Assembly: GCA_018398765.1 (NCBI GenBank)
Contig: JAHBMJ010001848.1
Location: forward strand, 1 to 22,697
DNA: 22,697 bases
From: Chromera velia
Lineage: Eukaryota > Sar > Chromeraceae
Direction of reading: 5' to 3'
A program made the translations under genes and the position numbers. Shown piece after piece: positions 1 to 9,502 of the stretch (position 1 is the first letter of the stretch; every line of letters starts with the position of its first letter). The notes beneath the pieces were generated by a model. That model did not search any database, was not told where the DNA came from, and was given only the letters and a program-made list of their open reading frames with translations.

Positions 1-1
1 G

Positions 2-1381
2 CACAGGGTGGTCAGGGCGTTGTCTGAGAAATATTTTTGGCCGAGTATGTATTCAGACGTGCAACAGTTTGTTCGTACCTGCAGAAAATGCTAGATGAGG
101 AGAAGGAATTTAGAGAAAGCACAGTACAAACCACAGATCATTCGAGATGCGCCGCTGGAAAGCTTCAGTTTTGACATCGTAGGTCCCCTTCCGGTGACGA
201 AAGAGGGATACAAATACATTTTGGTTGTACTCTGTCTCACATCCAGGTACGCAGAATTGATTCCACTGAAAAATCAAAAAGCAGATACAATCGCAACGGC
301 ACTTGTACAGAATCTAATTTGTCGTTATGGCACACCAGTGCGCCTGCAGTCGGACAGGGGAGCAAATCTCTTAGATTCAGTGGTTCAAAGTATCTGTCAT
401 TTAATCGGATCAGACAGAGTTCTAGCGACAGCATATTCTCCAGAAATATAAGGAAGAATCGAGAGAATCAATGCAGACATAAAGAACTCGATGGCAAAAT
501 ATGTAACCAAATCAGGGAGTGACTGGAGTGCGTATTGCGCCTTTGCTGCTTTCACACATAATAGTACGTATCAAACAAGTATTGGAATGAGCCCCTACGA
601 GATCATCTTCGGTAAAGAACCCAACAATCCATCGCGTTTGTTGGCAGATTTATCTATTGATGAGAAATTCCTTCTACAAGATTATGTAGAGATTTTGAAG
701 GATGTCAGAAAAGAGAACAAAGAAAGAATGCAACTTTTCCAAACAGCAGCAGAACAAAGAATGAGAAGAAAACTCAAAAACGATCCTTCCAAACTAAGGA
801 TTTACAAGAAGTGCGATTACGTTTGGTTAGAAAAGGGAACAAGGAAAGACAAGAGGATTGGAAAAGGATTGAATAACTTATTTGAGGGGGCTTACTTGAT
901 CAATGCTTGTTTACCCAATGGAACTTTCGTTTTACGTAAACCGGGGGCACAGCAAACAATGACAGTCAATAAAAGAAGAATCAAACCCTTCCTTTCACGA
1001 AATTTGAGTAAAAGCGACATGATGGAAGTAACGTACGAAGAAATCGATGAAAAACCAAAAGAAATGGTGGAAGTTGCGGATGATGAGGAAATGCCTGAGG
1101 TAGAAGAAGCAAGGAAGGAAGGGGAAATGAAACAAACTTCGCGGAAACGACACCAAACGGACTCAGCCGTTCAAAAGACGAAAACAAAGACAAACAGTGC
1201 GGATAAACACAGTCGAAGAGATTATGAGGTAGAAAAAATTTGTGGTAGAAGGAAGAAAGGAGACAAATTTGAATATTTACTCAAATGGAAAGGATACGAA
1301 GAACTCACTTGGGAGATAGAAGATGACCTCTCGTGTCCCGAATTGGTTGAAGAATACCTGAGGAAAATCGAGGGACAATAA
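2..1381 (+). pseudogene. Ty3/gypsy (chromovirus) integrase with C-terminal chromodomain, 5'-truncated by the window edge, two in-frame stops
   Basis: This is the 3' end of a retrotransposon pol gene; integrase joins element cDNA to host DNA. One frame runs from base 2 to the TAA at 1379. First comes the second half of the HHCC zinc finger (KYFWPSM, then C-x2-C ending at 91). The catalytic core follows, with Asp codons at 173 and 353 and a Glu codon at 461, giving exact D-35-E spacing. A degenerate GPY/F motif (FEGAYLI, about 880-900) and an acidic Lys/Glu-rich linker come next. A chromodomain occupies 1220-1372 and keeps the three aromatic cage positions (Tyr in DYEVEKI, Trp and Tyr in KWKGY). 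TAG at 92-94 sits where the family usually has Gln after the second Cys. TAA at 449-451 lies in the HPQxxG-like motif. Two breaks and no visible upstream reverse transcriptase mean this copy is not functional as read. The rest of pol should lie to the left. Confidence 0.93.
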
Positions 1382-1395
1382 TAGGGTGGGGAGAA

Positions 1396-1740
1396 GAGTG
1401 AACAGAGAGAGCGCTGACTGAATGAAAGAAGAGACGAGACATCGTCGCACATATGAATGGAAAGAGAGACCGCTGACTGAATGAAAGAAGAGACGAGACA
1501 TCGTCGCACATGTGAATGGAAAAAGAGAGCGCTGACTGAATGAAAGAAGAGACGAGACATCGTCGCACATGTGAATGGAAAAAGAGAGCGCTGACTGAAT
1601 AAAAGAAGAGATGAAACGTCGTCGCACATATAAATGGAAAGAGAGAACGCTGCCTGAATGAAAGAAGAGACGAGACACCGCGAGACGCCGTTGCACATGT
1701 GAGTGAGGAAGAGAACACCATCTGAGTGAAAGAAGAAACT
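1396..1740. repeat. 59-bp purine-rich minisatellite, about five units plus a diverged sixth
   Basis: The word CGCTGACTG or a one-base variant recurs at 1412, 1471, 1530, 1589 and 1648, an exact 59-bp period. Each unit holds GAATGAAAGAAGAGACGAGAC, then CGTCGCACAT and AATGGAAA. A sixth, diverged unit with about 9 extra bases follows from 1716. The array starts about 15 bp after the chromodomain stop. The plus strand is nearly all purine, so the minus strand stays open in more than one frame without being coding. Confidence 0.93.
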
Positions 1741-2060
1741 GGCTTCTGTATGATGAGAGAAAAAGAGGAACTGTGGTTGCACGAACGGAAGGAGAAGAAT
1801 CAATTCTGCATAAAGGATGAAAGGCGGAATTGTGATTGTATGAATGGAAGAAGGAAGTTGACCTCCGCATGAAAAGATGGATGGAAGGAAGAAATGTGGT
1901 TGTATGGATAGAAGGGGAGACGGATATCTGCATAGAGAACTGAGAGAAAGAATTGTGGATTGTATAAATGGAAAGGGAGACGAAGGGAGACTGACCTCTA
2001 TGTAGGGAGGAACCATGCATGGTTGTTGCATAGAACGGGAGACTGGCTCCTGCATGAAAA
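1741..2060. repeat. Diverged continuation of the minisatellite, units of about 60 bp
   Basis: Units beginning near 1733, 1794, 1855 and 1914 share a loose pattern: TCTGCAT or TCTGTAT, a purine run, then ATTGTGGTTGTATGAATGGAA or similar. They look like older copies of the same kind of tandem unit, far more mutated than the block to the left. Alignment of the units would be needed to confirm common origin. Confidence 0.6.
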
Positions 2061-3630
2061 TTTGGACGAAGAAGACATCGTTGTGGAAGAAAAGAGACTG
2101 CCTTGGGAATGATTGAGGGCAAACTTGATAAGAGAAGAATAAAGGGTAGAGGAAGCGTTGTTTGAGTCTGGAATAATTCAGAGAAAGCACCTTCTGACAA
2201 TAGGGAGGCAGACATGAAAGAGAGCAAGATGAATGATTGATTATGCATGCGAGAGAGGTGCGATTGGGATCCTGGAGCTGGTGAAGCCAGGAATGCCCAG
2301 GCATCATAGCTGGAAGGCCTTTTACTATGTAGAAGGACAAGTGGAATGCTTCGTTCCTTCTCTTTACTCATTTCGCAGGCTATGTGTCGTTAGAAATGAG
2401 ATATTGCCCCGGTCCCGGGAGACCATCAGACAGAGGCAAGAAGTAACTGACAGAGAGAGGTACCGGCGTCAAGAGGATTAGAGACCTGCATGGAATGATT
2501 GACTCATTCTTAATGAACCGTAAAGTAATCAATAAAATTCAAAGACCCATACAGTCTGTACATTATATAGTCCGGAGAGACTATGAGTATTCGGATCAAA
2601 TTCATGAAAGATCATACGATCAACCTCTCTGTATAAAGGTCAAGAGCCTTGTTGGGGGCATGGCAAAAATCAGCATGGTGAGAGAGGTGGAGGCAGGAGC
2701 ATAAATTGCGTCCTAGGCTCTGATATAGCCCCCCACCAGGCAGGAAGCGACATGATCGCAAGCCCACAGCGCTGGAAATATATGCACGATGTATGAATGA
2801 GAGGCACGTGGGCGACGTCACAAACTTGGAAACATAGAGGAAGATAAAAGAATAGAGAAACACAAACTAACCTTCAGACTTGAGCCAAACACCGGGATAG
2901 CGGTCAGCTTATTTCTCCAAGCGTCACAAGCCTTGTTCGGATGCAGAGGGCTGGCCACCCAACGTGACGTACAAAGCGATGCTTAGGGCAAGTGAGACTC
3001 ATACTTTCAGATTCAAGTAAAGAGATCGATTGTATATATACAGATCGTAGTAAACGCAGTCCCAGGGAACTATACGGAGATGAACATTCTCTTCACTCAA
3101 ACCATACTCAAGGAGAAGACTCGAGAGATGACCTCAAGTAAGTGGAAAACTTATCAAGGAGTGACATCATGAGAAGAAATGATTCAGGTTAGCTGTACTA
3201 TTGATCATTAAGGTCAGTTCCCTCTCAAGAGATAAAAAAAATCTTTACATGCATATATACATGCATGCTTTTTCATCATTTTTGAGGTAGGCCCGACGCG
3301 GCCCCGGAAAACAAATCTGCATGCATGAAGCCGCGTCCCCGGTAGACAAATTACGCAAAGTCTGACAAATTTGAAAGTCTGTCAAATTTGAAAAAGTTCG
3401 AAATTGAATATACTTTGACGGATGTACGGTGTTGCGCAACCATCAACTCACTGAATGATTGTCAAGTTCAAGAACACAAGCACCATCCTCTGTATTCCGT
3501 ACCCTCACACCTGTCATTCTCAAAGTTGCGAACACCTTCCCCTTTCAGATTCTCATCTGTATTGATTCTTCTCTCTTAGCCTTCCCTTTCTGGAACAACA
3601 GTTGTTCAGCTATACAAAGGCATCGAGAGA
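2061..3630. other. Non-coding retroelement 3' region, no gene recognised
   Basis: No ORF here has family motifs or convincing composition. A short ORF at 2233-2481 is not supported. Visible elements are AT-rich palindromes (TGTATATATACA near 3031, TGCATATATACATGCATGC near 3249-3269) and a short direct repeat TCTGACAAATTTGAAA / TCTGTCAAATTTGAAA near 3360-3390, which recalls the TGTCAAAC repeats inside the LTR at 6866-6945. This stretch sits between the chromodomain gene and the downstream ORF and may belong to the same element. Confidence 0.5.
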
Positions 3631-5452
3631 ATGGAAGACGAGAATTTGGAAACTTCTCCCAGCTCCGCTCCGCGGCCCCCGACAGAGTCTCTCTCAAGCT
3701 ACGCACGGAGATCTATGGACCAAGCCAAACAGGCTAGCAGATAAGAGATGCACAAGGGACTGGGTGAGGACACCTACAACTTCATACTAGATCAAAGGGC
3801 GGAGTTGCATCAGAGATTTGAGGCCTATGAAAACCATGACATCCCAATCGGGACAGCCCACGGTCCTGCAGGGTTACATACGGCGCAGTGGTAGAAATTT
3901 GCCACGAAGGTTTTCGCCCTGACGATGAGAATGCTGATCAGGGAAGCGGGTCTCCCAGGAGCAGCCATCCTGCTCTACCACTCCTGGGTGAACGATATCG
4001 CTGTGCTGGCTCTCACATTCTCTATTATGGCAGTGGCCTGTCCGGAATCGTGGGATGCCACGTTCAAAGCAATTAGGAATTGTCGGCTCCGCCACGAGAA
4101 AGACTTCCGCAGATATCATGAGGAATACAAAAAAAAACGAATGTGGACGGAGTATGAGATCAGTTTGGGGAGAGGGGTCGTGAAGACAATTGGATTCTTA
4201 GAGTCTATGGCAGGAATCACCAAATACTTTGACATTAGCGCAGTGAAAATTATGAGAGTAATCCTACAACCTTGGAACCCAGACTCCAATGCAAAATATC
4301 CAATAGCAGCATGGAATCTTGCGACTGCTCATACGGCATACATAGATCCTTTCTTTATCCCGTCAGAAGAAGGATGGCACAGCACTTTCACCTCGAGGGG
4401 TTTTTTAATAATTCCAAAATTAACATACGAAGACGCATGTGCGCAAGGGCTGCATGTGTGGCAGGGTCCTTTCAGACAAGGGACGTCAATCCGGTTAGCA
4501 GCATTTTCGCCCGCAGAGCTCTTCCAAGTAGATAATGGAAGATACGGGTTTCCAGTCCATAAGATAATGGCAGCGAATATTTGGAATGGAACCCTTCCGA
4601 ACATGGAGTATCCATTCGAACGGCTGCTACCGGCCTTCCCGATTAAAATTTTTAGATCCGCTGCAGTCCATCAACAATTCCCCAAGAGGACAAGAAGAAC
4701 CCAGGATTGACGGAATGCCTTTTACCGATGGGACAGACACTCATCCCAGCTCGTCCAGCAGAAAAAGACAATGCATGGGAGAGGCAGCAGATTTCCCCAG
4801 CGGACCTGCACACAACAACATCATGGGTGCTACTTCATTGGGACAGACCGACAGACAACTGCCAAATTGGTTTTTTCGCTCTCCCACCTTTCCGCTCGCA
4901 AGTGATGAAGAGGATGAACGGATAGAGGCAGTAGTCCAAGGTGCATCCTACCTAACTGGATCGTTCTCCCCTTCACCACAGAACAACGGGGATGACAGAC
5001 AAGACGTATCGAGGCTCAGTCCTCTTCCTTTCCCACCTGACAGTCCAGGAAGGTTTCACAGCCCCTTTCCCTTCGGCTCAAGGCCCCACAGCCCAATGCC
5101 CCACAGTCCCAGTCAGTTCTGCCACAGATTTCACAGTCCCATGCCACGAACTTCAAGCCCCAGACCTCTCAGCCCCGGACTTCCGTCGATTGACCCTCCT
5201 TTCGGAGAATATGAGCAGCAGACACTGGGTATGATGCCTTCACCTGCAGCCGGAGACTGGGTTCCAAGGTTCAGCCCGACGTTGATTCCCGGCAGCTCCC
5301 AGGGAGAAGCTCAACAAGAGGACATGGGTCAGGTGGCACCCGCAGACTCCAGAGATTCTGAGACACAGTCGGACTGTATTATTCTCAGAGAAGTCAACTG
5401 TGAGAACAATGGGGCGGATATGATCAATCTTACTCACTCTGAGTCTGTGTGA
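3631..5452 (+). pseudogene. Unrecognised retroelement-associated ORF in the env position, broken by two stops and one frame change
   Basis: I do not recognise this protein. From the ATG at 3631 one frame runs to the TGA at 4708, interrupted by TAA (3742-3744) and TAG (3892-3894). The frame one base later is open from 4567 and carries the C-terminal half to the TGA at 5450. The change of frame must fall between 4567 and 4708, possibly at the AAAATTTTT run near 4646-4654. The total would be about 600 residues. Visible parts are a Ser/Pro-rich start, a helical middle with a hydrophobic stretch (AAILLYHSWVNDIAVLALTF) that is a marginal membrane segment at best, a basic patch (SSSSRKRQ), and a tail dense in Ser-Pro pairs (RPHSPMPHSP, SPRPLSPGLP). 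It lies after integrase and before the polypurine tract and LTR on the same strand. That is where env or other extra ORFs sit, but no envelope features are evident. Confidence 0.6.
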
Positions 5453-5846
5453 AGAAAAATGCAGGAGGAAAGAGAAGGTTGATTGTCATACATTTTGTTG
5501 TTCAGAAGGAAGGCCTTGTTGATCAAATGAAGGATTATGGTGAAGAAAAAACTTTGCATTTGAGGGTATGCATAAAAAAAAAATCGTCAGGAAAGAAGGA
5601 AAGGAGAAAAGAAAAAATAGAGATCTTTTCATAATTTTTTGTATGAGGTGCCTCCTTCGAGTTTAGAAAGGAGGCAACAACAAGGAGGGATATGTTCTGT
5701 TAAAAGAAAAGTCGCGATTTGTTGGAAGGAGCCTTAGGGTGCTGGAAGGGGATTCACTGTTCTGTTAATTGAAAGAAGTTATGGTTCGCTGTCAGATCTT
5801 TGCGGACCTTCCCCGGCAAAGCACTAAAATGTCAACACAATTTGCA
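5453..5846 (+). other. 3' untranslated region of the retroelement with a first polypurine tract and LTR-start-like word
   Basis: No gene is seen. AAGGAGGGA at 5682-5690 is followed by TATGTTCTGTT, the same arrangement that precedes the LTR at 5921 and 6415. The sequence after 5700 does not match the LTR, though TGTTCTGTTAA recurs near 5759. This could be a decayed LTR start or a secondary polypurine tract. Confidence 0.5.
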
Positions 5847-5910
5847 ATAAAAAACCAACAGAATTTGTAGTAAAAAAAAAATTAAACGGTTATGGAAAAC
5901 CGTCCTAGGC

Positions 5911-5918
5911 AGGAGGGA
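5911..5918 (+). promoter_or_regulatory. Polypurine tract preceding an LTR
   Basis: AGGAGGGA lies two bases before the LTR start TGTTCTG at 5921. Polypurine tracts prime plus-strand DNA synthesis in LTR elements and sit directly before the 3' LTR. The same tract recurs at 6405-6412 before the full LTR. Confidence 0.65.
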
Positions 5919-5920
5919 TA

Positions 5921-6338
5921 TGTTCTGTTGAAGTCATAGGCAACAGAATGAAGTTAGGTTTTTAGATTGAAGGCTAGTAAGAACGACATAGACTAGTCTT
6001 ATTTTGTTAAGTAAATATTTAGTTATTAAATTGAGCAACAGGAATAATAGATTAAGAAGTCATGGAGAAAGATCAATCGGAATGTAAGAGGCAAGGTCTT
6101 ATAGGGCTGATATACAGTAAAGGGGGTTTACCTTGATAGAAGATTGGTAGAGAATGGATGGAAATGAATTAAACACTCGGTATAAAAGAAATAAGTCAGA
6201 CGATATCAGAAAGCTGATAAAAGAAATAAGGTTAAAAAGCTTGAGTAAAAGAAAAAAGCAATAGAGTTAATAAGAAAGATGGAAAATAGATTGATAGAAG
6301 GTTAAGCAATGAGTCTGATGATACACCGATACAAAGCC
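5921..6338 (+). repeat. LTR, truncated copy ending at a sequence gap
   Basis: It begins TGTTCTGTTGAAGTC like the LTR at 6415 and follows it closely for about 418 bp until the NNN at 6339-6341. A few base differences separate the copies (for example GCAATAGAG here, GTACTAGAG there). It contains a TATAAAAG at 6181. The 73 bp upstream are also duplicated before the second LTR. Confidence 0.85.
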
Positions 6339-6341
6339 NNN
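6339..6341. other. Assembly gap (NNN)
   Basis: Three undetermined bases separate two direct copies of about 490 bp (5848-6338 and 6342-6830). The short nominal gap between near-identical flanks is typical of unmerged contig ends or of a repeat the assembler could not resolve. Confidence 0.95.
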
Positions 6342-6414
6342 TAAAAAACCAACAGAATTTGTAGTAAAAAAAAAATTAAACGGTTATGGAAAACCGTCCT
6401 AGGCAGGAGGGATA

Positions 6415-7214
6415 TGTTCTGTTGAAGTCATAGGCAACAGAATGAAGTTAGGTTTTTAGATTGAAGGCTAGTAAGAACGACATAGACTAGTCTTATTTTG
6501 TTAAGTAAATATTTAGTTATTAAATTGAGCAACAGGAATAATAGATTAAGAAGTCATGGAGAAAGATCAATCGGAATGTAAGAGGCAAGGTCTTATAGGG
6601 CTGATATACAGTAAAGGGGGTTTACCTTGATAGAAGATTGGTAGAGAATGGATGGAAATGAATTAAACACTCGGTATAAAAGAAATAAGTCAGACGATAT
6701 CAGAAAGCTGATAAAAGAAATAAGGTTAAAAAGCTTGAGTAAAAAAAAAGTACTAGAGTTAATAAGAAAGACGGAAAATAGATTGATAGAAGGTTAAGCA
6801 ATGAGTCTGATGATATACCGATACAAAGCCGATTAATCGGTTCTGTATTGGTTAAGGCAAAGTATGTCAAACTTGATACACTTTCAAAAATAAAAGTCTG
6901 TCAAACATGATACACTTACACAATTGATACACTTTCACAATTGGCAACCTTTGCAGGAAACAAGCATAAAATGCAACTTTAGAAAAAAAGAAAAGAAAGA
7001 ATCGATTAAAAAATTGACGTCGGAGTAACAGAATTAAATCCCAAATCGAGTTGACTTACCTTCTGGAAGAATTGACTTGAAGCGATCTGAACCGACCTTC
7101 ACTGACTTCAATAACACTGAGTGAATAATTAAAAGATATATTCAACTCCAATTCTAGTTCTATTCTTTCGTTCCGGCTTCGTCTGACCTACTGAGTCCGG
7201 AGGGGCACGGAACA
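6415..7214 (+). repeat. Complete 800-bp LTR, plus orientation (TGTTC...GAACA)
   Basis: The boundaries are set by the polypurine tract AGGAGGGA at 6405-6412, the start TGTTCTG, the end CGGAACA, and the match to the inverted copy at 9503-10302, which stops at the same points. The ends form a short inverted repeat (TGTTCyG / CGGAACA), as LTRs do. TATAAAAG at 6675-6682 is a likely promoter element. Repeats of TGATACACTTTCA with TGTCAAAC lie at about 6866-6945. The polypurine tract upstream makes it the 3' LTR of the element to its left; it could also serve as 5' LTR for the gag to its right. Confidence 0.9.
6675..6682 (+). promoter_or_regulatory. TATA box in the LTR
   Basis: TATAAAAG lies 260 bp into the LTR, a normal place for the U3 promoter. 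It is also present in the truncated copy (6181) and in the inverted copy (complement at 10035-10042). Confidence 0.5.
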
Positions 7215-8141
7215 ATACTCGATAGCTCAGTATGTACGTGTAAGAATCTTTCGGAATTTAAAGATTTATAACTGAATGGAAATTGATATTTCATCTTGGG
7301 GGGTAGCTCAGCTTTACTGAGATCAGCTAGCCGAGAGGCCTTAACATCATACGTACTCGCATATCACAGCTCTTCATCTTTTAGCAAGTTTTGGGGGGAG
7401 GGATCGATGTCCTGAAAAATTATGACAGAAAGTGTCGGCTTTCACGCATGCGTGCATCAAAATAATTGGCTATAATCGCCATGCACACGCATGAACCGTG
7501 GTATTCGCGGAACTGCATGCCTTGCAGGTGCCCGCCATGCAGTCTCTGTGGTATATGTAGCTCAGTGGCCCCGGAAGGTGGAGCGAGGCTTGAAACATAT
7601 TTGTACGGAGCTCTCCGCCCGGGAGGTACTTAATCCCCCGTGATCCCTTTCCTCCAACACCTGAGGTGACGCTCGTGCGTGAGTGCACACAAGCCCTGGC
7701 ATGCCCTCACAACTGCGTACAGCAGCCTCTGCCTGGGTTCCACACCGACGGCTGTAATTCATTCATGCCCTCCGGGGCCTTTGGAGTTACGAGTGGAGCG
7801 AGTGGCTCTGTAACTGTCTGTGGGCCTGTTATGAGCGTCGCACCGCGTTAGGACCGCTGCCGACCTCGCAACACCGCGTGTGCTCAGTCTGAATAAAGTG
7901 ACGTCTGACCTTGCGTACGAAAGTTGTTCTGTGCCAGTCTCAGAGTCTCAATCGTGGTGTTGGCTGGTGTGAATAGTGGATCAACAGATTGACTCTGCTA
8001 GGTCATACTTTAATGTGAGTCTGCTTACGATCTACGCTTATCGTAATTGAGCCTCTAGTACCGTACGCAGCTTACAGTCTGGTAGTACAGAGCTGGTTCG
8101 GCGAAGGGACAAATCTTTGCCTATTCTGATTTTCTTTCTTG
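7215..8141 (+). other. Leader or flank between the LTR and gag, no gene recognised
   Basis: No ORF here is convincing. The stretch from about 7440 to 7900 is more GC-rich than its surroundings. AATAAA at 7892-7897 could be a polyadenylation signal, so 7440-7990 may contain the R-U5 end of a different LTR belonging to the gag element. I could not find its boundaries. No clear tRNA primer site is visible immediately after 7214. Confidence 0.4.
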
Positions 8142-9491
8142 ATGACTTTTAAGCAATTCCAGGCGGAAGTAGGTGCGACTCTGCTACAGGTTCAGCACGG
8201 CCTCACTGCAGTCCAGCAGACCCAGCAACAGCAAGGATAGATACTGGCGGAACTGCAGCAAAGACAGATGGAGCAAGCTGCTGTGGCAGTCCAGCAGCCG
8301 ACGGATATACAAGGAGACGGCATATTGTTTGGAGGCAGACAAGGTGGTCTACCTCCTCAGGCGCCTGAAGTTCGAGAACAAGTTCCCAGGACTACACTGA
8401 AGAATCCGGATGTCTTTACGGGAGTGCGGGAGAAAGCGGAAAGGTGGTGTACTGACATGGACGACTGGTTTGTGAATGCTCAGACCGCTCCGGAACGTCA
8501 ACTCGGTCTGGCCAAGTCTTACTTGAGCCCTGAACTTAAGGACTGGTTTGACTTGGTGAAGTTGGAGGACAGCATTAGGTTTTGTGACTGGCTTGCCTTA
8601 AAGGACACATTGCTTCGTCAATACAGAGACAAGCACGTCTGTAGGGCAGCAAAGAAGAAGATCGCAATCCTTAAGTGCACTGAAACTGTCAGTGACTATA
8701 ATAACAAGGTCGACGTCGAGGCTTTGAAGCTGAAAAAGGCAGGGACGAGTGAGTGGGACCTCCTCGACAGCTACATCGAGGGTTTACCACCTGCCGTCAT
8801 GTTTCAGACCGACAGGCAGGAGCCGCAGACTCTGCAGGAGGCCATGGAGAAGGCTTTAGACAACGAGGCCTGGCTTCAACAGGCATCAGCTCGGGGAGGA
8901 AAGTGGGCTAAAGGGGCAGGACCGATTCTAGGGGGGTCTCCACCGATTCACCCAACTGGACCGACTCCGATGGAACTCTGTGGGGTGCGTCGTAGCATAC
9001 CGCTTTATGACCCCAAATTGCCCCAGGCCCTGTGGGAGGAAAGATGAAGACGGGGACTTTGCCTCCGGTGTGGTGATCCCAATCACCAGATGAGGCAGTG
9101 CTAGAATGGGTTGCGCGGTGACCATCCCCCGCAGGTATGTGCCAGGTACACGTCCCTATTTGGAGGATGGCGGGAACCTCTACAGCGAGCAGCCTGGTTT
9201 CCCGAGTTTCGACGAGAAAGCTCTCCTCCTCGCAGATACTATGAGGGGGCTCGATACCCTTCTCCTTCTGGGTCGCCCTCTGCATCGGGGGGGAGGGAGG
9301 AGAGGTGTAGGATGGAGTTGAGAAGACGTGTGGTGCACGTCAGTGCAGTCGAAAATGCCGTATGGAGTGGGGTGAGAATCTGTCAGTTAGAGACGCAGCT
9401 TCCTAGGATGTGTGCTCTCTGGCTATCAGATTCTGCTTCTCAGCCTGAAGATGCTGAGAGTGATTCCGAGGACGTCGTGTACATGTGGTAG
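8142..9491 (+). pseudogene. Ty3/gypsy-type Gag with CCHC zinc knuckle, three premature stops
   Basis: Gag forms the particle shell and packages element RNA. One frame runs from the ATG at 8142 to the TAG at 9489. It starts with a Gln-rich coiled region (about 8142-8330). A capsid domain of the retrotransposon Gag type follows (VFTGVREKAERW..., then DWLALKDTLLRQYRDKH, and a GLPP turn near 8790). A zinc knuckle C-x2-C-x4-H-x4-C occupies 9060-9101. The C-terminus is Arg- and Ser-rich and ends acidic. Premature stops are TAG at 8238-8240, TGA at 9045-9047 just before the knuckle, and TAG at 9102-9104 just after it. Homology continues across all three, so they are lesions in one gene. No protease or reverse transcriptase follows; the ORF ends 12 bp before an inverted LTR. 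The element is therefore truncated. Confidence 0.9.
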
Positions 9492-9502
9492 AAGAGGTAT
9501 AC

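Noticed and set aside
1222-2371. Long minus-strand ORFs of about 360-370 codons rich in Ser and Phe
   Set aside because: They lie over the purine-rich minisatellite. Two frames are open at once because the minus strand is pyrimidine-rich, and the 59-bp period is not a multiple of three, so a single protein repeat cannot be encoded.
7550-7750. A-box-like TAGCTCAGTGG at 7559 with B-box-like GGTTCCACACC at 7736 as a tRNA gene
   Set aside because: The boxes are about 170 bp apart, the D loop would be far too long and no acceptor or anticodon stem forms.
2-9491. Reassignment of UAA/UAG to Gln as explanation of the stops
   Set aside because: One premature stop is TGA (9045), and the minus-strand host gene appears to end in TAA. 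Mutation of dead elements explains all cases.
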